A stretch of 64,000 nucleotides of DNA from JACRLV01 sp045863555 (GTDB taxonomy: Bacteria; Planctomycetota; Phycisphaerae; UBA1845; Fen-1342), in the NCBI GenBank assembly GCA_045863555.1, contig BTUU01000014.1:1-64000 (forward strand), written 5' to 3'. Shown here piece by piece: positions 33,360 to 41,906 of this stretch. The position numbers were made by a program, and so were the translations under genes. Position 1 is the stretch's first letter; every line of letters begins with the position of its first letter. The notes under the pieces are model-generated. The model did no database searches and had not been told where the DNA came from. It saw only the letters and a program-made list of their open reading frames with translations.

Positions 33360-33569
33360 TCATTCGTCCTCGTCATCAATCCCATCCCCGTCCTCATCAC
33401 CGTCGCAAAGCTGGCAACTGTCGCTGTTGGCGGCATGAGAACGCGGCACCCAGCGCCGGCATTGCGGGCAGTAGTGCGGCTTGTCGGAGGTCGCGTCGCT
33501 GGGGCGGCCAGCCGTCAGCTTGCTGATCCACCGGGCGAAGGCATTCCAGCAGTCTCGAATTCCGCTCAC
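33360..33569 (-). CDS. Small zinc-ribbon protein with acidic tail
   Basis: A 69-residue ORF starting with GTG, with AGAGGG six to seven bases upstream. Two CxxC pairs, CPQC and CQLC, about 16 residues apart, are consistent with a zinc ribbon. The C-terminus is a run of Asp, Glu and Gly. Small proteins of this kind are often missed. Coding is plausible from the ribosome-binding site and the paired cysteines, but no homologue is recalled. Confidence 0.5.
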   Translation of the reverse strand: MSGIRDCWNAFARWISKLTAGRPSDATSDKPHYCPQCRRWVPRSHAANSDSCQLCDGDEDGDGIDDEDE

Positions 33570-33960
33570 GAAAACCCTCTGCCCGTCCCGTCACACCGGC
33601 CCGTCCAAGCGCCAAATCATCAGGATAGCCGGTATCCGCCAGGCCAGGCTCCTTCACGAAGCCCGGTTGCGTGGCATGCGTTTACGGCGGGGTGGCATCG
33701 TCAAGATGTGGCATGGCTGCGTCCGTTGGCAGCCCGCGCTAACTTGCCTGCATTGAACGCTCTCAAGAAAGAGTTGGGTCGGCTTGCCAAAATTCCCAAC
33801 CTGAAATTCTCGGATAAGCCTGAATAATTGTATTGCAATTGGGTCAGCTGACATGTAGATTAGCACTCCTTGGGTCCGGTGCCGTCCTTACGCCGCGAAT
33901 GTTCGATTTTTTTGCATCGTGATGTGCGTGTCGCCGGGGCCGGCGCGAAGGAGACTCCAA
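33570..33960. other. A+T-richer intergenic region upstream of cassette
   Basis: No complete gene. Around 33710-33827 one plus frame ends with a natural-looking peptide (LNALKKELGRLAKIPNLKFSDKPE-stop) that has no start or upstream frame of its own, so it may be the broken 3' end of a gene. A good sigma70-type promoter lies at 33833-33861. The ribosome-binding site GGAGACTCCAA ends the region. Confidence 0.45.
33833..33861 (+). promoter_or_regulatory. Candidate promoter of the two-gene cassette
   Basis: TTGCAA (33833-33838), a 17-bp spacer and TAGATT (33856-33861). The sequence before it is A/T-rich. Transcription would start near 33868, giving a leader of about 90 nt before the ATG at 33961. 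Confidence 0.6.
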
Positions 33961-34887
33961 ATGGCAGAACTTACCAATGAAGTGGCCGCATCCGGACAGG
34001 CATTGGCGGCGTTCATGGGAGAATTGGGAGAGTCGGTGGCGAAAGGGCAGTCGCTGCTCGATCGGAATACCGGCCAGGTGGCCGCTGACTTGTCAAAGGT
34101 GCTGGTCAAAATCCCTGCCGTAATCCAGGAGAAGTTTGACGACGACGGTAATCCGACCTCGGTGAACATCGTCAACAACGAAGTACCGATGTCGACGATC
34201 ATTCTTCCCGTCGCCTATCAGTTTTCACGCGTGTTTTTTCAGGCGGACCTCAATCTCTCCGAACTCGACGAGAAAAAGGGCATTCGGCTGGTGAAAAACG
34301 CCGCGGCGCTTCGCGGCGAGGGGAAAGTCAACGCGGACATCACCGCGCTTGCGACGGGCACGCTCCCCGGCATCACCGCTGGGGCATCGGTGTCGGCTTC
34401 CCAGTCGGACCAAAACCGGACCACGAAATCGTCGACAGATCAGGCGGTCGCGGTCTTGCACTTCGAAGCGACATTGGAACCGCGGCGGGAGGTACAGGTT
34501 CCGACTCCGACGCGGCTCCGGATTGCACCGCGCGTAACCGTCGCCGTCACCAAGCTGACGCTGACGCCGATGACAGCATCGGTTCCGGCCGCCGGTGGGG
34601 CTGGGGCTGTGGCGTACGCACCGGAAAAGCGGGTTGCTGAAGTAAGCATCATGGTGTTTCGCGCTGACGGCACAGATGTCACAGGCGCAGCGCTCGCGAA
34701 AATTCAATACAGCGCTGATGCGACCGATCTCGTAATCACCAAAGGCGCTGCTCTGGCCGGCACCTCAATCGTGCTCACGATTACTCGGACCCAAGGCGGG
34801 GAACAGGATCCGCTTCCGCCGCGTGCGCCGACAATGTTGCGCGTTACCTTGGGGTCGATCACCGAGCAGATTTCCCTTTCAATCTAA
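33961..34887 (+). CDS. Hypothetical protein, first gene of A+T-richer cassette
   Basis: A 308-residue soluble protein without a signal peptide. Residues 1-60 are helical and begin MAELTNEVAASGQALAAF. From ~65 onward it alternates beta-type stretches, including an NNEVPMSTIILPVAYQ segment and EATLEPRREVQVPTPTRLRI, with an Ala/Thr/Ser-rich region between. The last 70 residues look like an Ig-type beta domain. The gene abuts the following gene (stop 34885-34887, next ATG 34888), so the two are tightly coupled. AAGGAGACTCC precedes the ATG. I do not recognise the family. It could be a carrier, structural or immunity partner for the cell-wall enzyme that follows. Confidence 0.8.
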   Translation: MAELTNEVAASGQALAAFMGELGESVAKGQSLLDRNTGQVAADLSKVLVKIPAVIQEKFDDDGNPTSVNIVNNEVPMSTIILPVAYQFSRVFFQADLNLSELDEKKGIRLVKNAAALRGEGKVNADITALATGTLPGITAGASVSASQSDQNRTTKSSTDQAVAVLHFEATLEPRREVQVPTPTRLRIAPRVTVAVTKLTLTPMTASVPAAGGAGAVAYAPEKRVAEVSIMVFRADGTDVTGAALAKIQYSADATDLVITKGAALAGTSIVLTITRTQGGEQDPLPPRAPTMLRVTLGSITEQISLSI

Positions 34888-36009
34888 ATGGACGCCACGG
34901 AATTTTGTCGAATTCAAAGCGACGGCGTCGGCTGGAAAGTGACGCAGCACGGGGTCTTCGTTGAGGGATCGGGAATCGAGAGAACGCCCGGTCCACCGCG
35001 AACTGTGAGCGCCATCCGCAACAACTTCGATGCCGCGATCGGACACGCGGCCGCCGAATCCGGAGTACCAGTCGAGATCCTCGTCGCGGTCGCCGCGACA
35101 GAGTCCGGCGGACGTGCGGATGCGGTGGCGGTGGATCCGGGATTCCAGGACGAATTCACAACACCGCAGCGAATCAGATCGGGGTTGATGCTGACGCGGC
35201 TCTCGACCGCTCGCGAGGCGCTTCAACAGAGCGTCGGCGCCGCGGCGCTCGCGGATCCGGTCCTGTCGGCTCGGGCCGCGGCGCTGCGAATCGCGGCTCA
35301 GTCTTCGGCGACGCGCCTCGACCCAGTGCTCGTTGCTGCCGCGTACAACTCCGGCTCGCTCTCGCGTCAAAACAGTCCAAATAACCGCTGGAGACTTCGG
35401 CAGTACCCTTTGGGAACTTCGCAGTACGTTGATCGTTTCGTTCGATTCTACAACGACGCGGTTGCGGTATCCCGGTTGCCGAGTCTCCCTGTGACCATCG
35501 GGCGATCGACAGCTGAAGTGCGCTTCGCAAGTTCAGTAGCGGCCGCACGCGTTCCCGGATTCGCCCTGGCTGTCTTGCGTGAACTCCTGCGCGTCTCGGG
35601 GAACCCTCGAGCTGTGGTCACGAGCACGCTCCGCAATCCCGACGACCAAGCGCGTGTCATGTATGCGAACTGCCTAAGGCACGGTCCGGAGAGCCAACTG
35701 AAATTGTATGGAGCGCCTGGGCGCGCCGTGGTACGCGAGTTTATCGCCGCACGCGATGCCGGACTATCAGCTGAAGCCATCGTTTCGCGGATGCGCGATG
35801 CAATTGTCAAGCAGGGGCCATACAGCGTCTCCCACCACGCCGGCGATCCCAACAAACTCGCGGTGCTTGACATCGCGCCCTCGTCGCTGAACTCGCCGAC
35901 CCGGTTCATCGCCGCGGCCCGTACGGATCGTCGGATCAGCAAGACGCTCATACCCCCTCAGGATCCAGCGATCCACCTAGAAATCCCGCTGACGTCCACC
36001 GCTGTTTAG
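34888..36009 (+). CDS. Putative bifunctional cell-wall enzyme: transglycosylase-like plus M15-like peptidase
   Basis: A 373-residue protein without a signal peptide. The N-terminal half resembles a lytic transglycosylase: ESGVPVEILVAVAATESGG (about 57-75, candidate catalytic Glu in ATESGG), TPQRIRSGLM, then PVLVAAAYNSGSLS (about 147-160) matching the AAYNxG motif. The C-terminal half resembles M15/VanY carboxypeptidases: VTSTLRNPDDQARV, then SHHAGDPNKLAVLDI (SxHxxG...xD) and a closing IHLEI, giving a His-Asp-His zinc triad. Both activities attack peptidoglycan. The lack of a leader suggests delivery by a partner, a phage-like device or lysis. The family calls rest on motifs only. Confidence 0.7.
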   Translation: MDATEFCRIQSDGVGWKVTQHGVFVEGSGIERTPGPPRTVSAIRNNFDAAIGHAAAESGVPVEILVAVAATESGGRADAVAVDPGFQDEFTTPQRIRSGLMLTRLSTAREALQQSVGAAALADPVLSARAAALRIAAQSSATRLDPVLVAAAYNSGSLSRQNSPNNRWRLRQYPLGTSQYVDRFVRFYNDAVAVSRLPSLPVTIGRSTAEVRFASSVAAARVPGFALAVLRELLRVSGNPRAVVTSTLRNPDDQARVMYANCLRHGPESQLKLYGAPGRAVVREFIAARDAGLSAEAIVSRMRDAIVKQGPYSVSHHAGDPNKLAVLDIAPSSLNSPTRFIAAARTDRRISKTLIPPQDPAIHLEIPLTSTAV

Positions 36010-36446
36010 AGCACTATATTCGCTATTGAGCTTATGGAGTCGTGACTGCAAACGGGTCGAATGTGCCTACTATTGTAATACTGTAGTTTTTTCTGGTTTA
36101 CGAAGCCTGGAGTGTAGAACAGCCCGGACTCGCCGCCACGGCCCCACTGCCGACGAGCCGGCTTCGCAAAGTCGCCCAGCGTCCTCGCCGCCGACGGCAC
36201 GACCACGCCGGACTTCCATCGCATCCCTCGACGCATCATCACCCCAGGCTCATCCCACCGCCAAACTCCACCCACCCCCACGAGTACCCGCGAAATCCCG
36301 CCAATCCCGCGCAGCCCAGGCGTCAGACCCCGCCGCCCCCCAAGGGCCAGGCTATGCTACCTCACAATGAAGCACTCTCATGCCGGCCGCGCCAGCGCCC
36401 CGCCCATTCCCACCTTCCCACTTTCCCACCTTTCCACCCCACATGC

Positions 36447-36536
36447 GTCCGATAACCAAGGTGATCAACCCCACACGCGCAATATCAGAAACGTGATCAC
36501 CTTCGACTGCCGTGCTGCATACCCGGTTTCGGCCCC
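36447..36536. repeat. Structured repeat, copy B (90 nt)
   Basis: Opens GTCCGATAACCAAGGTGATC. Element positions 12-21 (AAGGTGATCA) pair perfectly with 48-57 (TGATCACCTT). It is in the same register as copies A and C and is directly followed by copy C, so the unit is tandem here. Confidence 0.8.
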
Positions 36537-36635
36537 GTCTGATAACCAACATTGCCAACCTCGCGCGAGCAAAAAGAAAAGTTTGGCAACCTTCGGCCAG
36601 AACGCTGGAAAACCGGTTTCGGTAGAATGCCTAGA
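36537..36635. repeat. Structured repeat, copy C (99 nt)
   Basis: Same length as copy A (1519-1617) and gap-free in alignment. The stem is TTGCCAA (positions 16-22) with TTGGCAA (47-53), in the same register but with different base pairs at 17-52, 18-51 and 19-50. The tail GGTTTCGGTAGAATGCCTAGA includes a -10-like TAGAAT. Confidence 0.8.
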
Positions 36636-36686
36636 TGTCGCGAACAGAATTCACACCACCCGGCGAACCCGAACCCCCGCCACGCG

Positions 36687-38096
36687 TCACGGCCGAAACG
36701 CCTCGTCGCCGGAGAGGATCGTCGCCTTCTTGCCCGAAACGTATTTCAACCCCGCCCAGCGCAGCCGGTCGAAGTCATACGTGACCGCCGCCTCGCTCAG
36801 GCACAGCAGGACGTCCGGCGTCAACTCGCCCGTGAACGCCTGCATCCCGCTCACCTTCAGCGTCACCTTTTTCGACCAGTCGATCGCGTCTTCGTCGAAC
36901 CAGACGATGAGCGATTTCACATTCCGCCGCGTGACCCGAATCTGCTGCCCGCTGATCTCGCCCCCAAGCTCTCCCAGCATCGGCCGGATCGCCCGGGCCA
37001 GCGCCTGTCGCTGCGTGGCCGTGTCCCAGTCCTTCTCGCCGGGCTTGAATTCGATCTTGACGGGTTCGTCGCCCCACTGCTTGCCGGTCCACTCGAGCGG
37101 CTCCAGCCAGTACGCCGCCCCCTGCTCCAGCAGCCGGAACGTGTGCTCGAATTTCTTCGGGGCCCGCGTGCGCCGGCCTTCCAGCCAGGTCGTCAGCGCA
37201 TCCCGCGGCGGCGTGATGTCTCCGTGGCCCTTGCCGGCGGCCTCGATCATCTCGAACGCCAGTTTCTTCTCCTCCGCGAGACGACGGATGAGCTGGTTCA
37301 CCGCCGCAATGCCCCCGGTGGCGCTCTTTCCGCCGCCGGGCCCGCCGACATCCTGCGCCCCCCAGCAGCACAGCACGCGCGTATGTGCCGCGTTCGGCAG
37401 GAACTCGGCGAAGAGCACGTCATATTCAGGAATGAGCAGCGTCCCCGCGAGCGGCATCACGCCGGCGAACAGGTCCGGGTTCACAATCGCAAGCGTCCAT
37501 GCGGCATGCCCGCCCCGCGAATACCCGGTGGCAAAGATCCGGTCGCTGTCGACATGCACAGTCCTGCGAATGTCATTGATCGCGATCGCGTGCTCGCGCG
37601 TGTACGTGGGCGAACCCTTCAGCTCCATTTGCTCGTACCCGCTCGGCGCGGCGATGACGAACTGCTCGACGCGGTCGCCGAGGATTCGTTCGACGTACTG
37701 GATGATCGACTCGCCGTCGCCGCCGGTGCCATGAAGGGCGTAGATCAGCGGCCAGGGCGTCGCGGGGTCGTATTCCTTCGGGATGCGCAGCGTGATCGCA
37801 AGAGATTTCACGTCGCCGGGGCCGGACTGGATCGTCGTGCGGCCGGCTTCGAGCGGCTTGAAGAGGCCGGCCCGATGGAGCTGCGTCGAGAAGGTCGTCG
37901 GCGAAAACGCGGCGTCGGCCGCGATCGCCTCGGCGGCTGCGCGGCGGGCGGCCGGGTCGCCGGCGGCGAAGAACGTGCGGATCTGCTCCTGGATCGCCGC
38001 GTCGTCAGCTCCTGCGGGAGATTCGAGCGGAATGAGAATGAAGACGAGCCACGCGGCGATGCACGGCCCGCGCAGCAGCGAAAAGCGAAGTGTCAT
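36687..38096 (-). CDS. Exported alpha/beta-hydrolase (esterase/depolymerase-like)
   Basis: A 469-residue protein with a signal peptide (about 1-30, ending PAGADD). It has an alpha/beta-hydrolase core: oxyanion-hole motif HGTGG (122-126) and nucleophile elbow GYSRGG with Ser193. KGHGDITPP around residue 290 supplies the likely catalytic His. The layout resembles PHB depolymerase/feruloyl esterase-type enzymes of the LpqC group. A C-terminal domain of ~150 residues follows. GGGAGAGTTCG lies before the ATG. The gene precedes nothing in operon form. The substrate is unknown; a secreted carbohydrate or polyester esterase is likely. Confidence 0.85.
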   Translation of the reverse strand: MTLRFSLLRGPCIAAWLVFILIPLESPAGADDAAIQEQIRTFFAAGDPAARRAAAEAIAADAAFSPTTFSTQLHRAGLFKPLEAGRTTIQSGPGDVKSLAITLRIPKEYDPATPWPLIYALHGTGGDGESIIQYVERILGDRVEQFVIAAPSGYEQMELKGSPTYTREHAIAINDIRRTVHVDSDRIFATGYSRGGHAAWTLAIVNPDLFAGVMPLAGTLLIPEYDVLFAEFLPNAAHTRVLCCWGAQDVGGPGGGKSATGGIAAVNQLIRRLAEEKKLAFEMIEAAGKGHGDITPPRDALTTWLEGRRTRAPKKFEHTFRLLEQGAAYWLEPLEWTGKQWGDEPVKIEFKPGEKDWDTATQRQALARAIRPMLGELGGEISGQQIRVTRRNVKSLIVWFDEDAIDWSKKVTLKVSGMQAFTGELTPDVLLCLSEAAVTYDFDRLRWAGLKYVSGKKATILSGDEAFRP

Positions 38097-38154
38097 CGAA
38101 CTCTCCCGGCTCGCCTGGCCGAGATCACACGCCGGGCCGACGCGGTCCGCCGGA

Positions 38155-38721
38155 TCAGACGGTCGTGATTTCCTTCGTCTTGTCTTCGAGCGCTTTTTCG
38201 ACCGCAGCCGTGTAGTCGTCGGTGAGCTTCTGGACCCGCTCCTGGCCCTTCTTCTTCTCGTCCTCGGTCATCGTCTTGGCCTTCTCGGCCGTCTCGATGG
38301 CCTTATTCGCATCGCGGCGGACATTGCGGATGGCGACCTTCTGCGCCTCGGCCAGCGACTTCACCTGGCTGACGAGCTGGTTGCGCCGCTCGGTCGAGAG
38401 CGGCGGGACGGGCAGGCGGATGAGCTTGCCGTCGCTCTGCGGGTTGATCCCCAGTTCGCTCTTGCTGATCGCCCGTTCGATGTCCTTGAGCGTCGACGGG
38501 TCGAAGGGCTTGATGACGATCGTGTTGTTCTCGGCGATGCCGATGTTCGCGAGCTCCTTGAGCGTCATGGTCGAGCCGTAGGACTCGACTTCGATCCGCA
38601 TTCCGTCGACGAGCCCGGTCGAGGCCCGGCCCGTGCGGATACCCTTGAACTGCTGCTTCATATGCTCGACCGCGGAATCCATCTTCTCTTCCGCGTCGAA
38701 CAGAATGTCATCGAGTGTCAT
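38155..38721 (-). CDS. frr: Ribosome recycling factor
   Basis: A 188-residue protein of the normal RRF length. It releases ribosomes from mRNA after termination together with EF-G. Family landmarks are GIRTGRASTGLVDGM (about 27-41), the beta-rich domain with IVIKPFDPSTLKDIERAI and LGINPQSDGKLIRLPVPPLSTERR, and a long C-terminal three-helix bundle. The ATG has GGGAGATGG upstream. In many genomes frr follows pyrH; here it is followed by an esterase and no pyrH is visible. Confidence 0.97.
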   Translation of the reverse strand: MTLDDILFDAEEKMDSAVEHMKQQFKGIRTGRASTGLVDGMRIEVESYGSTMTLKELANIGIAENNTIVIKPFDPSTLKDIERAISKSELGINPQSDGKLIRLPVPPLSTERRNQLVSQVKSLAEAQKVAIRNVRRDANKAIETAEKAKTMTEDEKKKGQERVQKLTDDYTAAVEKALEDKTKEITTV

Positions 38722-38856
38722 CGGTCCATCTCCCGCGGCCGGGGCGGCGTGCTATCGCAAAGTCGACGCCGGCCGCCGAATCCTGCGGCAAGAATAGCGA
38801 TCCGAGCGCGGCGTCTCAACTCGCGAACAGTGGAAACGACAGGCGCGAGCGCCGCC

Positions 38857-39657
38857 CTATTTCCAATCGATCTTCATTATCGACCGGAGCACGTTGCCGC
38901 ATTCCGGGCAGCGCTCCGTCGTTCCACGCACGTCATAGCCACAGGTTGCACAAAGTCCCCGCCTGCGACGATCAACCCTCAGCAGCAACGGAATCGCATT
39001 GCGGCCCACGAAGGCGACCAAAGCGTAAATTGTGACATTTGCAATGAACGGAAGAGCGTGTGGAACAAGCGGAATGGCAACGATTTGAAACGGCTCATGA
39101 AGGGCACCCCCCGCTCGATGGACCGTGAAGCACCCATGTTGAGAGACGACATTGGTAGGCAATGTGGCCGGCGTCTCAAAATTGCCATAGAAACAAGAGA
39201 AGGGCCACCCCATGAGAGTCTCGGTAAGACTCACCGACCAGTCACGCTCTACCGCGGAGCGTGGCCATTGCGATCGCAAGCTGCTCCACGAGGGGACTGC
39301 GGCGTCCGTTCCGGGCTCGTAGGGCTCCCAGTCGCCGTCCGCTTCGTCAGTAGGCCCAAGTCGACGGCACTTCATTGTGGAGTTGTCGATCTGGAGCTCA
39401 TCTTCGAAAGCGGGCCCCCAGGTCGCGGGAATTACCGATGCCGCGAGAATACTCCCACCGGCGAGGTCCCAGCGGCTGATACTCACTGGCAAAATGCTGT
39501 CACCGTTGGTGAATATCCTGACGGCTCCAGTCGCGCGAGAGAGCCCGGACCAAATGGTCAATTGACAGCATGCCAAGACCGTGGCGACTGCATAATTCAG
39601 TGCGGTACCGATGAGCACGTATTTGAGCAGAAGATAGGCGATGGTTCGGGTCTTCAT
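38857..39657 (-). CDS. Membrane protein with C-terminal CGYDVRG/CPECG zinc ribbon
   Basis: A 266-residue protein. Its N-terminal helix is at about 10-35, a Trp- and acid-rich periplasmic part follows, and a second helix (about 195-230) leads into a cytoplasmic zinc ribbon, CATCGYDVRGTTERCPECG, near the end. The architecture matches 24547-25272: helix, extracytoplasmic domain, helix, ribbon. Composition is A+T-richer than frr. The ATG at 39657 is chosen over an upstream ATG that would place a charged segment before the leader helix. Function unknown. Confidence 0.75.
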   Translation of the reverse strand: MKTRTIAYLLLKYVLIGTALNYAVATVLACCQLTIWSGLSRATGAVRIFTNGDSILPVSISRWDLAGGSILAASVIPATWGPAFEDELQIDNSTMKCRRLGPTDEADGDWEPYEPGTDAAVPSWSSLRSQWPRSAVERDWSVSLTETLMGWPFSCFYGNFETPATLPTNVVSQHGCFTVHRAGGALHEPFQIVAIPLVPHALPFIANVTIYALVAFVGRNAIPLLLRVDRRRRGLCATCGYDVRGTTERCPECGNVLRSIMKIDWK

Positions 39658-39732
39658 CTGCGCTTCTCGTATGCCCCGTCGCGTAGTGGCGCGGCAGATT
39701 CTCCCTATCGTGGGCGGACTCTGGGCGTTCAT

Positions 39733-40983
39733 CTACTGCGCCGCGCGAATCTCCCGCTCGGCGTCCGCCCAGCCGACGACCTCGATCTGCTGTGCCAGCT
39801 GCGCAACGACCGAGAGCAGCTTCGACTCTTCCGCGTCGAGGTCGATTTTGCGGCGGGCCATGACAGTGCGGGCGATTTCGATGATCTTGTCGACTCGGCT
39901 GGGCTTCATCTCATCGTCCGTCAGCCACGCGAAAGACGGCACGAATTTCGGTGCACGCGTGGCGAATACGTTAGCGGCAACGCCCAGGACGCAGCCCGTT
40001 GTCAGCAGCGTGCCGATGCCCGTCTTCGTGTGGTCGCCGATCGTCGCACCGACGAAGTGCAGCCCCGTCTCGACGCCCACGCCGTTCAGGTGCACGCGGA
40101 TTGTGCCATACGTATTCTTCAGGTCGCTGTTGGTCGTGCCCGCGCCGAGGTTCACCCACGGGGCCACGAAGCTGTGCCCGAGGAAGCCGTCGTGCTGCTT
40201 GTTCGAGTAGCCCTGGAAGATCGTGCACTCGACCTCGCCGCCGACCTTGCAGACCGGGCCGATCGTCGTCCCTTCGCGGATCGACGCGCCCGGGCGGACG
40301 ATCGACCCGGCGCCGATGCAGCACGGCCCCTGCACGACCGCATTCGGCTCGATCGTCGCCCGCTCGTCGATCCAGATCGGCCCGCTCTCGGCATCGAGCA
40401 CGGCTCCAGGCTTCACGGCCGCGCCGGCCTTGATCGTGATCGCTTCCGGATGGATGAGGTGCGCCCCGGGGTAGACCTTGCCCGCGGAGTCACCGTCGGG
40501 CCGGCACTGGCGGATGAGTTCCGCCGCGTTTGCCTGCACGAGATCCCAGGGATGGTCGATCAGCCGGACGTTCGGGGGCGTCGGCTCTATCCGGAGCGAA
40601 TCGACCCATTCAGTCACGCGGGCCGGGTCGAGGAACAGCGAGTTCGTCAGCCGTTCGACGGCATCGGGCGTGATCGTCGCCGCGACGAGCGAGTCCTGGA
40701 CTTTCCACGCAACGCCCACGGGGGGCAACTGGATGTCGCCGGTGACGAGGGCGCGGGCGTTGAGGATCGTCCACGGTTCGTTCTTGACAGCATCGAGCGG
40801 ATAACGACGCGCCGCCACCGCGTGGAGTTCCGGCCGGACGAGCAGCCGGGCGACGGGGCCGACATGCCTGCGTATCTTGTCGAAGAGCCGGTCGCGGCCG
40901 CAGCGCAGATCGAACGCCGGTCTCATCCAAGTGAGCGGGAGGAGGCGGAGATACCCAGCATCTTCAAAGAGAAGAATATTCAT
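39733..40983 (-). CDS. GlmU-like putative sugar nucleotidyltransferase
   Basis: A 416-residue protein. The N-terminal domain (1-~170) is of the NTP_transf_4/GlmU-like type, with LLFEDAGYLRLLPLTWMRPAFDLRCG but without the canonical GxGTRM loop. From ~180 the protein is a left-handed beta helix with hexapeptide pattern (GAVLDAESGPIWIDERATIEPNA, IGAGSIVRPGASIREGTTIG). NSDLKNTYGTIRV is a GlmU-like acceptor motif. It probably makes or modifies a UDP- or other NDP-sugar, but loss of the standard loop leaves activity open. It is the last gene of the sugar operon, 91 bp after the second permease. Confidence 0.8.
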   Translation of the reverse strand: MNILLFEDAGYLRLLPLTWMRPAFDLRCGRDRLFDKIRRHVGPVARLLVRPELHAVAARRYPLDAVKNEPWTILNARALVTGDIQLPPVGVAWKVQDSLVAATITPDAVERLTNSLFLDPARVTEWVDSLRIEPTPPNVRLIDHPWDLVQANAAELIRQCRPDGDSAGKVYPGAHLIHPEAITIKAGAAVKPGAVLDAESGPIWIDERATIEPNAVVQGPCCIGAGSIVRPGASIREGTTIGPVCKVGGEVECTIFQGYSNKQHDGFLGHSFVAPWVNLGAGTTNSDLKNTYGTIRVHLNGVGVETGLHFVGATIGDHTKTGIGTLLTTGCVLGVAANVFATRAPKFVPSFAWLTDDEMKPSRVDKIIEIARTVMARRKIDLDAEESKLLSVVAQLAQQIEVVGWADAEREIRAAQ

Positions 40984-41074
40984 CCCTGCGATTCCCGTCG
41001 GTGCGACCCACGATTCGGGCGAGAGTTTCCCGCATCGGGCCGGGTGACGCAAATACGCGCACCTTCGGCGGGCA

Positions 41075-41905
41075 TCAGCCCTTGATGCCGCTCGTCGCAA
41101 TCCCGCGGATGAACGACTTCTGCGCGAGAAGGAACAGCACGAGCACGGGCAGCGAGATGAGGACACTCGCGGCCATGAGTTCGTTCCACGGCGCATCTCC
41201 CGAGCGGCTCTGAAGGAACTGAAGGCCGAGGGCGAGCGTGAACTGGTCCTGGTGGTTGAGGTAGACGAGCGGCGCGACGAGGTCGTTCCAGACGGCGAGG
41301 CAGTGGAAGAGCGCTACCACGGCGAGCGCGGGTTTGCTGAGCGGCAGGATGATCCGCCAGAAGCAGCCCCAGCGCGAGCAACCGTCGAGCATCGCCGACT
41401 CTTCGAGCTGAACGGGGATGCCCATGAAGAACTGCCGCAGCAGGAAGACGTTGAACGCGCTGGCGAACCACGCGGGCACCCAGAGCGGCTTGAATGAGCC
41501 GATCCAGCCGAGTTCCTTGAAGAGCATGTAGCTGGGAACCATGATCACCGGGAACGGGATCATCATCGTCGCCAGGCAGATCGCGAAGAGCACGCCGCGC
41601 CCGCGGAATTTCACGCGCGCGAAACCGTACGCGGCGATCGAGCTGGAGACGAGCACGCCGGCGAGACTCAGCGCAAGGATGATCAGCGTGTTGCGGGCGT
41701 ACAGGAGATAGTCGAACTGCTCGGAGCGCACGGCCGCCGCATACGCCGCGCCGGTCGGCTGCTGCGGAAGGATGTTCGGCGAGGCGATCTCGCCCACCGG
41801 CTTGAGGCTGACGCAGACCATCCAGACGAGCGGCGCGAGAAAGACAATCGCGACGGTCACGAGGGCCGCGGCGACGAACAGGTCTTTGCTGCGGCGTCGC
41901 GTCAC
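41075..41905 (-). CDS. Sugar ABC transporter permease (MalG/UgpE-like)
   Basis: A 276-residue inner-membrane permease with six helices. The binding-protein-dependent transport motif EESAMLDGCSRWGCFWRIILPLSKPALAVV (about 187-216, EAAxxDGAxxxxxxxxIxLPL type) contacts the ATPase. The start is GTG at 41905, one base after the stop of the first permease gene. The ATPase (MsmX-type) is missing here and is probably shared and encoded elsewhere, as is common for CUT1 sugar importers. Confidence 0.93.
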   Translation of the reverse strand: MTRRRSKDLFVAAALVTVAIVFLAPLVWMVCVSLKPVGEIASPNILPQQPTGAAYAAAVRSEQFDYLLYARNTLIILALSLAGVLVSSSIAAYGFARVKFRGRGVLFAICLATMMIPFPVIMVPSYMLFKELGWIGSFKPLWVPAWFASAFNVFLLRQFFMGIPVQLEESAMLDGCSRWGCFWRIILPLSKPALAVVALFHCLAVWNDLVAPLVYLNHQDQFTLALGLQFLQSRSGDAPWNELMAASVLISLPVLVLFLLAQKSFIRGIATSGIKG

Positions 41906-41906
41906 A

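Larger units (their letters stand above)
36010..36686. other. Intergenic region: A+T-rich edge, C-rich tract and structured repeats
   Basis: No gene is supported. The first ~110 bp are A/T-rich and form the right edge of the cassette. From about 36130 the sequence switches abruptly to C-rich low complexity. TTCCCAC-type heptamers at 36410-36437 lead into two tandem structured repeats (36447-36536 and 36537-36635). ATGAAG with a GCCGCGCC stretch precedes the heptamers, as it does before copy A at 1.4 kb. Confidence 0.6.

Noticed and set aside
33654..33866. 70-codon minus-strand frame upstream of the cassette
   Set aside because: No ribosome-binding site, overlaps the candidate promoter, and there is no recognisable domain.
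36447..36635. Tandem structured repeats considered as a CRISPR array
   Set aside because: Only two tandem units, 90-99 nt each, with no separate spacers of constant length and no cas genes nearby.
36447..36635. Structured repeats considered as integron attC sites
   Set aside because: The GTTRRRY/RYYYAAC core boxes do not fit, and no integrase gene was seen.
37783..41085. 1100-codon plus-strand frame across frr and the GlmU-like gene
   Set aside because: Runs antisense to several unrelated minus-strand genes with clear families. The composition is typical of high-GC shadow frames.
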